Assembly (NCBI GenBank): GCA_963788185.1 | Contig: CAWBGE010000013.1 | Location: forward strand, 1 to 64,000 | Length of the DNA: 64,000 nt | From: CAIWHR01 sp963788185 | GTDB lineage: Bacteria > Pseudomonadota > Gammaproteobacteria > Burkholderiales > Casimicrobiaceae | Direction of reading: 5' to 3' | Shown here: one piece after another, positions 9,141-19,500 of the stretch | How the letters are laid out: each line of letters opens with the position of its first letter | Numbering within the stretch: position 1 is the stretch's first letter | Position numbers and translations under genes: made by a program | Notes under the pieces: model-generated | Databases searched by the model: none | Told to the model about the DNA's origin: nothing | What the model saw: only the letters and a program-made list of their open reading frames with translations

Positions 9141-9516
9141 TCCCCGGCGAACTCATTCCACAGGACGGCGACGTCGAACTCAACGCCGGCAGGACCACGA
9201 TCGAGGTCGAGGTTGCCAACACCGGTGACCGCCCGATCCAGGTCGGCTCGCATTACCACTTCGCCGAAACCAATGCGGCGCTCGCCTTCGATCGCGCCGC
9301 GGCGCGCGGATTCCGGCTCAACATCGCGGCCGGTACCGCGGTGCGCTTCGAGCCGGGTCAACGCCGCCGTGTCGAGTTGGTCGCGCTTGCCGGTGCGCGC
9401 GTCGTGGTCGGCTTCTCCGGTGCGGTGATGGGGCCGCTCGATGTCGCGCCGCGCGCGGCAACGAAGCGCGCCGCCGCGAAGGGTGTCAGCAGGACGACGA
9501 CCCAAGGGAGGGCACG

Positions 9517-9520
<4 letters not shown>
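9137..9520 (+). CDS. ureB: Urease beta subunit
   Basis: UreB core motifs are MIPGELIPQDGDVELN, GDRPIQVGSHYHFAETN, RGFRLNIAAGTAVRFEPGQ and GARVVVGFSGAVMG. The protein has 127 residues; the tail after about residue 105 (a Thr/Arg/Ala-rich stretch) is an extension beyond the conserved domain. It overlaps ureA upstream and ureC downstream, both as ATGA, which points to tight co-expression of the three subunits. Confidence 0.97.
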
Positions 9521-11215
<1,695 letters not shown>

Positions 11216-11222
11216 CCCGCCG

Positions 11223-11723
11223 ATGCTGATCGTGGAAAAGCGCCGGGAAGCCGGCGGTCCCGCCGCACTCACGCTGTTGCTGCCGTTCGAGCTGCGGCAG
11301 AAGACGCGGCTGCGCACGGTGCTTGCGAACGGCGAGGAAGTCGGCCTCTTCCTGCCGCGCGGGACCGTGTTGCGCGACGGCGATTGCCTCGAAGCCGACG
11401 ACGGCCGGGTGATTCGGGTCGTGGCCGCCGACGAGAAGCTGGCCGAGGCCCGTTGCGCCGACCCTGCATCGCTCGCCCGCGTCGCCTACCACCTGGGCAA
11501 CCGGCACGCGCCGGTGCAGGTCGGGGCGGAATGGGTTCGCTTTGCCGCCGATGCGGTGCTCGCAGCGATGGTGCGAGGGCTCGGCGCGGAAGTGTCCGAC
11601 GTCGTCGCGCCTTTCGAGCCCGAGGGCGGCGCGTATGGTGGCGGACATCACCAACCGGCAAGCGAGGCAGCGCACCGCGGCGTCATCCACGATTTCGCAC
11701 GTTCGCCGGTCACGGATAAATGA
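11223..11723 (+). CDS. ureE: Urease accessory protein UreE (nickel carrier)
   Basis: UreE delivers nickel to the UreDFG complex. The 166-residue protein shows the peptide-binding N-domain (LLPFELRQKTRLRTVLANG, GLFLPRGTVLRDGD) and the metal-binding C-domain (AYHLGNRHAPVQV, with the conserved metal-ligand His). The C-terminal tail has only a few histidines (GGGHHQ, AAHRG), unlike the His-rich tail of Klebsiella UreE. It begins 7 bp after ureC and overlaps ureF (ATGA at 11720). Confidence 0.95.
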   Translation: MLIVEKRREAGGPAALTLLLPFELRQKTRLRTVLANGEEVGLFLPRGTVLRDGDCLEADDGRVIRVVAADEKLAEARCADPASLARVAYHLGNRHAPVQVGAEWVRFAADAVLAAMVRGLGAEVSDVVAPFEPEGGAYGGGHHQPASEAAHRGVIHDFARSPVTDK

Positions 11724-12432
11724 GTTGGACGGCGAGTCCGGTTCCGGCACGGATTGACGACGCGCTGGCGCTGGTGCGCCTCTTCCAGCTCGCAAGTCCG
11801 GCGCTGCCGATCGGTGCGTTCAGCTATTCGCAAGGATTGGAGCGCGTCGTCGAGGACGGCGTGGTGCGCGATCTCGTCACGGCGCAGGATTGGATCGGCG
11901 ACGTGCTGGACCTCGTCATCGCGCCCGGTGAGGCGGCCATCACGTGGCGCCTGCTCGCCGCTGCCGCCAACGAAGACACGGCAGCGCTCGCACGCTGGAA
12001 CGACCGGTTCCGCGCCTCGCGCGAGTCCGCCGAATTGCGCGCTGAGACCGAGCAGATGGGCGGCTCGCTCATCAAGCTTGCCGCCGATCTCGATCTGCTC
12101 GACGACTTCGCGCGCGGCGCGCTGCCGTCGCTGCATCCGATCACGCTGCCCGCGGCGTGGGCGATTGCGACGCGCGGCATGGGCATCGCTGCGGAGTCGT
12201 CCCTCGCTGCGTACCTGTGGGCGTGGCTCGAAAACCAGGTGATGGCGGCGATCAAGACCGTGCCGCTGGGACAGGTCGCCGGGCAGCGGCTGCTTCTGCA
12301 CCTGGGCACGCACATTCCCGCTGCCGCACTGCTCGCGCGGACGATCGCCGACGACGACGTCGCGACCTTCGCGCCGGGACTCGCGATCGCATCGTCGCGT
12401 CACGAAACTCAATACACGAGGCTCTTTCGATC

Positions 12433-12436
<4 letters not shown>
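11720..12436 (+). CDS. ureF: Urease accessory protein UreF
   Basis: UreF is the helical scaffold that bridges UreD-urease to UreG and controls its GTPase. The family parts RLFQLASPALPIGAFSYSQGLE, ITWRLLAAAANED, ETEQMGGSLIKLA and VPLGQVAGQRLL are seen in 238 residues. Start and stop both overlap the neighbours as ATGA (11720 with ureE, 12433 with ureG). Confidence 0.95.
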
Positions 12437-13050
<614 letters not shown>

Positions 13051-13060
13051 TGCGTCCTTG

Positions 13061-13172
13061 GCAGCGGCTTCAGCCGCGAAAGCGCCCACGAGGTCAAGAG
13101 CATTCGGGCCTGAAGGCCCTCCTGCAGGACGGCTGCTCATGCGATTGTACGAGCGGCTTCAGCCGCGAAAGC
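13061..13172. repeat. REP-like palindromes after ureG
   Basis: Three related short palindromes: GCAGCGGCTTCAGCCGCGAA (13061-13080), a variant around GGGCCTGAAGGCCCTCCTGC (about 13106-13125), and GAGCGGCTTCAGCCGCGAA (from 13151). The GCGGCT/AGCCGC arms form hairpins. The same family recurs between other genes in the window. Confidence 0.8.
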
Positions 13173-13220
13173 AGTGCTTCACGCGCACGAAGTAATTTGG
13201 TGCGCGACGCTCGATCGAGC

Positions 13221-13235
13221 GCACCGCTTTGGTGA
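13221..13235 (+). promoter_or_regulatory. Possible NtrC-binding site upstream of urtA
   Basis: GCACCGCTTTGGTGA matches the NtrC consensus GCACC-N5-GGTGC at all but the last base. It lies about 130 bp upstream of the predicted start of transcription, the usual distance for an NtrC enhancer. A second inverted repeat (GGTGCGC and GCGCACC, 13199-13225) overlaps it. This is motif reading only. Confidence 0.5.
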
Positions 13236-13335
13236 TGGCGTTCGCGTCTCGGTGCTCATTGCGGCAACGGCGCGTGCCCCGCAGGGCTCCAAATTCACCC
13301 GGATAATCAGCGACCTACCGACGGCGGCGGGACCG

Positions 13336-13351
13336 TGGCATGGATCGTGCG
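13336..13351 (+). promoter_or_regulatory. Probable sigma-54 promoter of urtABCDE
   Basis: TGGCATGGATCGTGCG has the -24 GG and -12 GC with exactly ten bases between them, close to the consensus TGGCAC-N5-TTGCA. Transcription would begin near 13362, leaving a leader of about 94 bases before the urtA ATG. Sigma-54/NtrC control of urea uptake is common, which makes the site plausible. Confidence 0.55.
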
Positions 13352-13455
13352 ATGCAGTGCAGCAACGCCGTCCACGATCGCCGCGCATGAGGCTTCATGC
13401 CGACCGACGAACGGCGTGGACATCAACTTTGCCAATCTTCGAACCGGGAGCTTCC

Positions 13456-14721
13456 ATGCAACGTCGTCGCTTCATCAAACAACTCGCCCTGACTGCCGCC
13501 TTGGCGAGCGCCGGCCTCATCGGCACTCCGGTGCTCGCCGCCGACACCATCAAGGTCGGCGTGCTGCACTCGCTGTCGGGCACGATGGCGATCAGCGAGA
13601 CCGTGTTGAAGGACACGGCGCTGATGGCGATCGAGGAGATCAACGCCAAAGGTGGCGTGCTCGGCAAGAAACTCGAACCGGTCGTCGTCGATCCGGCGTC
13701 GAACTGGCCGCTGTTCGCCGAGAAGGCGCGCGGCCTCATCTCGCAGGACAAGGTCGCCGTGGTCTTCGGGTGCTGGACCAGCGTGTCGCGCAAATCGGTG
13801 CTGCCGGTGTTCGAGGAACTCAACGGTCTCCTCTTCTACCCGGTGCAGTACGAAGGCGAGGAGCTTTCGAAGAACGTGTTCTACACCGGCGCCGCGCCGA
13901 ACCAGCAGGCGATTCCCGCCGTCGAGTATCTGATGAGCAAGGATGGCGGCGCCGCCAAGCGCTGGGTGCTGCTCGGCACCGACTACGTGTATCCGCGCAC
14001 GACCAACAAGATCCTGCGCGCGTTCCTGAAGTCGAAGGGCGTTGCCGACAAGGACATCGACGAGAAGTACACGCCCTTCGGCCACAGCGATTACCAGACG
14101 ATCGTTGCCGACATCAAGAAGTTCGCCGCCGGCGGCAAGACGGCGGTAGTGTCGACGATCAACGGCGACTCCAACGTTCCGTTCTACAAGGAGCTCGGCA
14201 ACCAGGGCCTGAAGGCGACCGACGTGCCGGTGGTGGCGTTCTCGGTCGGCGAGGAAGAGTTGCGCGGCGTGGACACCAAGCCGCTGGTCGGGCATCTCGC
14301 CGCGTGGAATTACTTCATGTCGCTGAAGAATCCCACCAACGACGCGTTCAAGAAGCAGTGGGCCGCGTACGCCAAGGCGAAGAAACTCCCTGGTGCCGAC
14401 AAGCCGCTGACCAATGATCCGATGGAAGCGACCTACATCGGCGTCTACATGTGGAAGCAGGCGGTCGAGAAGGCCAAGTCGACGGATTCCGACAAGGTCA
14501 TCGCGGCGATGGGGGGGCAGACCTTCAAGGCGCCGTCGGGTTTCACGGCCAAGATGGATGAGAAGAACCACCACCTGTGGAAACCGGTGTTCATCGGCGA
14601 AGTGCAGGCCAACGGCCAGTTCAACGTCGTGTGGAAGACGCCGGGCCCGGTCAGGGCGCAGCCCTGGAGCCCGTTCATTGCCGGCAACGAAACGAAGAAG
14701 GACATGCCGGAAAAGAAGTGA
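13456..14721 (+). CDS. urtA: Urea ABC transporter, substrate-binding protein
   Basis: UrtA is the periplasmic urea receptor. The leader QRRRFIKQLALTAALASA is a twin-arginine-like signal, and the mature protein starts near ADTIKVGVLHSLSGTMAISE. Family marks are FGCWTSVSRKSVLPVFEE, LLFYPVQYEGEE, YTGAAPNQQAIPAVEYL and NGDSNVPFYKELGNQG. Length is 421 residues. The GGGAG ribosome site lies 6 bases before ATG 13456. It begins the urtABCDE unit directly after the urease genes, so urea import and breakdown are linked. Confidence 0.95.
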   Translation: MQRRRFIKQLALTAALASAGLIGTPVLAADTIKVGVLHSLSGTMAISETVLKDTALMAIEEINAKGGVLGKKLEPVVVDPASNWPLFAEKARGLISQDKVAVVFGCWTSVSRKSVLPVFEELNGLLFYPVQYEGEELSKNVFYTGAAPNQQAIPAVEYLMSKDGGAAKRWVLLGTDYVYPRTTNKILRAFLKSKGVADKDIDEKYTPFGHSDYQTIVADIKKFAAGGKTAVVSTINGDSNVPFYKELGNQGLKATDVPVVAFSVGEEELRGVDTKPLVGHLAAWNYFMSLKNPTNDAFKKQWAAYAKAKKLPGADKPLTNDPMEATYIGVYMWKQAVEKAKSTDSDKVIAAMGGQTFKAPSGFTAKMDEKNHHLWKPVFIGEVQANGQFNVVWKTPGPVRAQPWSPFIAGNETKKDMPEKK

Positions 14722-14750
14722 CTTGTGTAGACGCCTGAACCGAAGCGATT

Positions 14751-14880
14751 TGTAGGAGCGGCTTTAGCCGCGAACAGGTCATGCGACGGAACATCGTCCG
14801 CGCCTGAAGGCGCTCCTACCCGGTTTCAGCGAACAGGTGATATGGCACAAAGACGTTCGCGGCTAAAGCCGCTCCCACAT
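14751..14880. repeat. REP-like palindrome cluster between urtA and urtB
   Basis: TGTAGGAGCGGCTTTAGCCG (from 14751), a short GCCTGAAGGCGCTCCTAC (14802-14819) and an inverted copy GTTCGCGGCTAAAGCCGCTC (from 14855). The inverted pair could fold into a long hairpin inside the urt transcript, which may lower or stabilise expression of the distal genes relative to urtA. Confidence 0.8.
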
Positions 14881-14910
14881 GGTTTCGGCTTGCGTCCAGA
14901 TTCGCCAACG

Positions 14911-16536
14911 ATGAAACGTCCCGCCCACCTGCTGATCCGCGTGCTGACGACGCTCGCCTGCGTGCTGGCATTGCTCGGCGCAGGGGGTGCGCGAGCGATG
15001 ACGTCCGAACTCGTGCACGAGCTTGCCTTTGGCGAGAGCGATGCCAAGTTGAAGGCGCTGGCCGCGTTGGTGGCCGCGAACGACGCGCAAGCGCTGCCCT
15101 TCCTGCAAGGGCTGGTCGACGGTGAAATCCAGACGACACCGGATCAGCGCGTCCTCAAAGTCAAGGATGACAACGCCGTCGACGTGGTGACGGGGGCAAC
15201 GGTTGCGCCGCTGCCCGAGGCGCGCGATGACGTGGTCGTCAACAACCGCATTCGCCGCGAATTGGCGAGCGCCATCGCGGTGCTGAAGCTGTCCGCACCC
15301 GAGCGTGCGATCCGGCTGGCCGCCGCGAAGGCGCTGCAAAGTGGCGCCGACGCAGAGATGTTGCCGGCGGTCGCGTTGGCGTTGACCAAGGAACAGGATG
15401 CCGAGATCAAGGGCCTGCTCGAGTTCGCGCGGGCGACCATCGAACTCGCGAGCAGCGACACGGATAGGAAGCTCGCGGCGATCCGGGCGCTGGCAGCCAG
15501 CAAGAGCGCGAGCACGAAGACGCTGTTGCTGGGGCTCATGGAAAAGAAGGACGACGCTTTCGTCGAGCCGGATGCGGACGTGCGCGCCGAGGTCGAGATC
15601 GCGTTGCGCGCGATCGAGGGCCGGCTTGCCACCGGCGAGCTTGCCGGACGCATCTTCAGCGGCGTGAGCCTCGGCAGCATTCTGCTGCTGGCGGCGCTGG
15701 GACTGGCGATCACCTACGGACTGATGGGCGTCATCAACATGGCGCACGGCGAATTGATGATGGTCGGCGCCTATGCTGCCTACGTGGTGCAGAACCTCTT
15801 TCGCAGCCAGCTGCCCGGCGCGTTCGACTTCTACCTGCTGGCGGCACTGCCGGTGGCGTTTCTCGCTGCGGCCTTCGTCGGCATGGCCATGGAACGCACG
15901 GTGATCCGGTTTCTCTACGGCCGGCCGCTCGAAACGCTGCTCGCGACATGGGGCATTTCGCTGATCCTGATCCAGGCGACGCGCACGCTCTTCGGCGCGC
16001 AGAACGTGCAGGTCGAGAACCCGGCATGGATGTCGGGGGGCATCACGGTGTTCAACAACGCGGTGCTGCCGTGGAGCCGGGTGGTGATCATCGGTTTTGC
16101 CGCCGCGGTCGTCACCGGCGTGTGGCTGCTGCTCACTCGCACGCGGCTTGGGCTGTTCGTCCGCGGAGTGACGCAGAACCGGTCGATGGCCAGCGCGCTG
16201 GGCGTGCCCACCGGGCGCATCGACACGTTGGCTTTCGGCCTGGGCTCGGGCATCGCCGGGCTTGCAGGCTGTGCGCTGTCGCAGATCGGCAACGTCGGGC
16301 CGGATCTCGGGCAGAGTTACATCGTCGATTCGTTCATGGTGGTCGTGCTGGGCGGCGTCGGCCAGCTCGCTGGTACCATCTATGCCGGCCTTGGTCTCGG
16401 CATTGCCAACAAGTTCCTCGAGGCGTGGTCCGGTGCGGTGCTGGCCAAGATTGCGGTACTGGTGTTCATCATCGTGTTCATCCAGAAGCGGCCGCAGGGG
16501 CTGTTCGCGCTGAAGGGGCGCATGGCCGATGGCTGA
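14911..16536 (+). CDS. urtB: Urea ABC transporter, permease UrtB
   Basis: An inner-membrane permease of the branched-chain amino acid (LivH) type. The first about 260 residues form a secreted, helical extension typical of proteobacterial UrtB (signal peptide VLTTLACVLALLGAGGARA, then HEAT-like helices). The membrane part begins near SGVSLGSILLLAALGLAITYGLMGVINMAHGE, with MERTVIRFLYGRPLE and the conserved GVTQNRSMASALGV loop. I start at ATG 14911 since the upstream extension would be encoded by REP DNA. It overlaps urtC by 8 bp. Confidence 0.94.
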   Translation: MKRPAHLLIRVLTTLACVLALLGAGGARAMTSELVHELAFGESDAKLKALAALVAANDAQALPFLQGLVDGEIQTTPDQRVLKVKDDNAVDVVTGATVAPLPEARDDVVVNNRIRRELASAIAVLKLSAPERAIRLAAAKALQSGADAEMLPAVALALTKEQDAEIKGLLEFARATIELASSDTDRKLAAIRALAASKSASTKTLLLGLMEKKDDAFVEPDADVRAEVEIALRAIEGRLATGELAGRIFSGVSLGSILLLAALGLAITYGLMGVINMAHGELMMVGAYAAYVVQNLFRSQLPGAFDFYLLAALPVAFLAAAFVGMAMERTVIRFLYGRPLETLLATWGISLILIQATRTLFGAQNVQVENPAWMSGGITVFNNAVLPWSRVVIIGFAAAVVTGVWLLLTRTRLGLFVRGVTQNRSMASALGVPTGRIDTLAFGLGSGIAGLAGCALSQIGNVGPDLGQSYIVDSFMVVVLGGVGQLAGTIYAGLGLGIANKFLEAWSGAVLAKIAVLVFIIVFIQKRPQGLFALKGRMADG

Positions 16537-17662
16537 GCAGGCGCTTCGCGCGACATCGGGGGGCAGCAGCGGCGTGTCGCTCGCTCCCCGAGCTTCCTTG
16601 CTGCTGACGCCCCGGGGTTGGGTGGCATTTGGCGTTGCCGCGATCCTGCTGCTGGTCGTGCTGCCGCTTGCCAACCTCGCCGTGCCGGCCGGGCATCCAC
16701 TGCACGCATCCGATTTTCTGGTCACGCTGGTCGGCAAGATCATGTGCTACGCGATCGTCGCGCTGGCGATGGACATGATCTGGGGGTACGCCGGCATCCT
16801 GTCGCTCGGTCACGGGCTCTTCTTCGCGTTGGGCGGCTACGCGATGGGCATGTACCTGATGCGCTCGATCGGTCGCGAGGGCGTCTACAAGAGCGACCTG
16901 CCGGATTTCATGGTGTTCCTCGACTGGAAGGAACTGCCGTGGTACTGGAGCTTCACCGACCACTTCGCCTACGCGATGCTGCTGGTCGTCCTGGTGCCGG
17001 GCCTCCTTGCCCTGATCTTCGGCTACTTTGCCTTTCGTTCGCGGATCAAGGGCGTTTACTTCTCGATCATCACGCAGGCGCTGACCTACGCGTTCATGCT
17101 GCTGTTCTTCCGCAACGACACGGGCTTCGGCGGCAACAACGGTTTCACCGATTTCAAGCGCCTATTGGGGTTCTCGATCACGGCACCCGAAACGCGGGTG
17201 GCGCTGTTTGCGGTCACCGCCGCGGCGCTTCTGGGCGCGTACCTGTTGGGCCGTTACATCGTGGCATCCAAGTTCGGCCGCGTGCTGACCGCGATCCGCG
17301 ACGCCGAGAGCCGCGTGATGTTCTGCGGCTACAATCCGCTCTATTACAAGCTCGCGATCTGGACGCTGTCCGCGGTGCTGTGCGGTATCGCCGGCGCACT
17401 CTACGTGCCGCAGGTCGGCATCATCAATCCCGGCGAGATGTCGCCGGCCAATTCGATCGAGATCGCGATCTGGGTGGCGGTCGGCGGGCGGGGATCGCTG
17501 ATCGGCGCGATCGTCGGCGCGTTCATCGTCAATGGTGCCAAGAGCTGGTTCACGCAGGCTTTTCCGGAGATCTGGCTGTTCTTCCTCGGCCTGCTGTTCA
17601 TCCTGGTGACGCTGTACCTGCCACGCGGCGTCGTGGGCCTCCTGCAACGGAGGCGCGGATGA
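16529..17662 (+). CDS. urtC: Urea ABC transporter, permease UrtC
   Basis: The second, LivM-type permease. It has an N-terminal membrane segment (FGVAAILLLVVLPLANLAV) and the family loop DMIWGYAGILSLGHGLFFALGGYAMGMYL, FRNDTGFGGNNGFTDFKR, and the EAA-like loop RDAESRVMFCGYNPLYYKL. Length is 377 residues. It overlaps urtB at its start and urtD at its stop (ATGA at 17659). Confidence 0.95.
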   Translation: MAEQALRATSGGSSGVSLAPRASLLLTPRGWVAFGVAAILLLVVLPLANLAVPAGHPLHASDFLVTLVGKIMCYAIVALAMDMIWGYAGILSLGHGLFFALGGYAMGMYLMRSIGREGVYKSDLPDFMVFLDWKELPWYWSFTDHFAYAMLLVVLVPGLLALIFGYFAFRSRIKGVYFSIITQALTYAFMLLFFRNDTGFGGNNGFTDFKRLLGFSITAPETRVALFAVTAAALLGAYLLGRYIVASKFGRVLTAIRDAESRVMFCGYNPLYYKLAIWTLSAVLCGIAGALYVPQVGIINPGEMSPANSIEIAIWVAVGGRGSLIGAIVGAFIVNGAKSWFTQAFPEIWLFFLGLLFILVTLYLPRGVVGLLQRRRG

Positions 17663-18486
17663 GCGTCGCCGCGCACACCACCGACGCCGGCGCCCCGGGC
17701 CTCTCGCAGCTCGGCATGCGCTTCGCCGGCGCGGGTGTCGACACCACGCACGGTCCGATCCTCTATCTCGACGGGATCACCGTGAGTTTCGACGGCTTTC
17801 GCGCGCTCAACAACCTGTCGCTGACCATCGAGGACGGCGAGCTGCGCTGCATCATCGGCCCCAACGGTGCCGGCAAGACGACAATGATGGACGTGATCAC
17901 CGGCAAGACGCGTCCCGATTCCGGGACCGCGTTCTTCGGCCAGACGATCGATCTCACCACGCTGACCGAGCCGCAGATCGCACACGCGGGCATCGGGCGC
18001 AAATTCCAGAAGCCGACGGTGTTCGAGCAACTCTCCGTGTTCGAGAATCTCGAGCTGTCGATGAAGGCCGACAAGCGGGTGCGCGGCACGCTGCGGGCAC
18101 GCTTGGGCAGCAGCGACCGCGATCGCATTGCCGAGACGCTCGCGCTGATCCATCTTGCGGGCGAGGCGCAGCGGCAGGCGGGACTGCTGTCGCACGGGCA
18201 GAAGCAGTGGCTGGAAATCGGCATGCTGCTGATGCAGGAACCGCGGCTCATCCTGCTCGACGAGCCCGTTGCCGGGATGACCGACGAGGAGACGATGCGC
18301 ACCGCCGAGCTGTGCCTCACGCTGGCGGGACGACACTCGGTGGTGGTGGTCGAGCACGACATGGACTTCATCGGCCGCATCGCGCGCAAGGTGACCGTGC
18401 TGCACGAGGGCAGCGTGCTGGCCGAAGGCCCGATGGACGTCGTGCAGGCCGATCCCCGGGTGATCGAGGTCTACCTCGGCCGCTGA
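17659..18486 (+). CDS. urtD: Urea ABC transporter, ATP-binding protein UrtD
   Basis: A LivG-type ATPase. Walker A is GPNGAGKTT, the ABC signature is LLSHGQKQWLEIG (histidine in place of glycine, usual for UrtD), and Walker B is LILLDEPVAGM, followed by the switch His in VVEHDMDF. The first about 30 residues (to THGPILYLDG) are a short extension before the ABC domain. It powers urea uptake together with UrtE. Confidence 0.95.
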   Translation: MSVAAHTTDAGAPGLSQLGMRFAGAGVDTTHGPILYLDGITVSFDGFRALNNLSLTIEDGELRCIIGPNGAGKTTMMDVITGKTRPDSGTAFFGQTIDLTTLTEPQIAHAGIGRKFQKPTVFEQLSVFENLELSMKADKRVRGTLRARLGSSDRDRIAETLALIHLAGEAQRQAGLLSHGQKQWLEIGMLLMQEPRLILLDEPVAGMTDEETMRTAELCLTLAGRHSVVVVEHDMDFIGRIARKVTVLHEGSVLAEGPMDVVQADPRVIEVYLGR

Positions 18487-18514
18487 TGTTCGAGGCTTCG
18501 ACGATGCTCTCGCC

Positions 18515-19207
18515 ATGCTGACCGTATCCCACGTCAACCAGTACTACGGCGGCAGCCACACGCTGCGCGATGTTTCCTTCGAGGCGCCGTCCGGGTCGGT
18601 GACGACGGTGCTGGGCCGCAACGGCGTCGGCAAGACGACGCTGCTGAAATGCCTGGCAGGATTGCTGGCGGTGAAGAGCGGGGCGATCGGCTTCGAAGGC
18701 CGTGACGTGACGCGCCTGCCGCCCTACGAGCGTGCGCGACTGGGCCTGGGCTATGTGCCGCAAGGTCGCGAGATCTTTCCTCGCCTCACGGTCGAGGAGA
18801 ATCTGCGGCTGGGTCTTGCGACGCGGCCGCGCGGAACGCCGATCCCCGCGCGCATCTTCGAGATGTTCCCGGTGCTTTCCGACATGCTGCAGCGGCGCGG
18901 CGGCGATCTCTCCGGCGGACAGCAGCAGCAGCTCGCCATCGGCCGCGCGCTGGCCGCGGGGCCGAAGCTGTTGGTGCTCGACGAGCCCACCGAGGGCATC
19001 CAGCCGTCGATCATCAAGGACATCGAGCGCGCGATCCGCCGGCTGGCGGGCGAGGGCGAGATGGCGATCCTGCTGGTCGAGCAGTACTACGACTTCGCGC
19101 GGTCGCTGGCCGATCGCTATGTCGTGCTGTCGCGCGGCGAAGTGATCAAGGCCGGTCGTGGCGAGGACATGGAGCGCGATGGCGTGCGGGAGTGCCTGAC
19201 GGTGTAG
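18515..19207 (+). CDS. urtE: Urea ABC transporter, ATP-binding protein UrtE
   Basis: The second, LivF-type ATPase of 230 residues: Walker A GRNGVGKTT, signature LSGGQQQQLAIGRAL, Walker B LLVLDEPTEGIQPS and the switch His replaced by Gln (LVEQYYDF), usual in LivF-type proteins. It lies 28 bp after urtD and ends the urea block. Confidence 0.95.
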   Translation: MLTVSHVNQYYGGSHTLRDVSFEAPSGSVTTVLGRNGVGKTTLLKCLAGLLAVKSGAIGFEGRDVTRLPPYERARLGLGYVPQGREIFPRLTVEENLRLGLATRPRGTPIPARIFEMFPVLSDMLQRRGGDLSGGQQQQLAIGRALAAGPKLLVLDEPTEGIQPSIIKDIERAIRRLAGEGEMAILLVEQYYDFARSLADRYVVLSRGEVIKAGRGEDMERDGVRECLTV

Positions 19208-19250
19208 CCCGCATTTCGTTCCTGTTGCAGGAGCGACGCGTCGGTTGGGG

Positions 19251-19325
19251 CCTGTAGGAGGGCCTCCAGGCCCGAACGTCTTTGCTTTGGTGGGTACGGT
19301 TCGCGGCTGAAGCCGCTCCCACGAG
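19251..19325. repeat. REP-like inverted pair after urtE
   Basis: A variant CCTGTAGGAGGGCCTCCAGG (from 19251) and an inverted GTTCGCGGCTGAAGCCGCTC (from 19299). The pair lies between the end of the urt unit and the opposite-strand terminator. Confidence 0.75.
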
Positions 19326-19374
19326 AGCCCGCATCCGGATGTCTCGACTCGAAGAAGATGCGCACCGCACAGGG

Positions 19375-19408
19375 AAATGAAAAAGGGTTGGCGATGTTCC
19401 GCCAACCC
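19375..19408 (-). terminator. Rho-independent terminator of the haem/Ig-repeat gene
   Basis: A perfect 9-bp stem (19385-19393 with 19400-19408) with a 6-base loop. Read on the minus strand it is GGGTTGGCG-GAACAT-CGCCAACCC followed by TTTTTCATTT. It lies about 90 bases after the stop of the gene ending at 19501. Confidence 0.85.
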
Positions 19409-19500
19409 CTGGCCCTGCCTTGCCCGTTGCGCCGTTATCGGAGAGGCATCGAGAAGAAGCCTGAAGAATCCCGGTGACGGTGCGCGGGCGCTAGACGATG

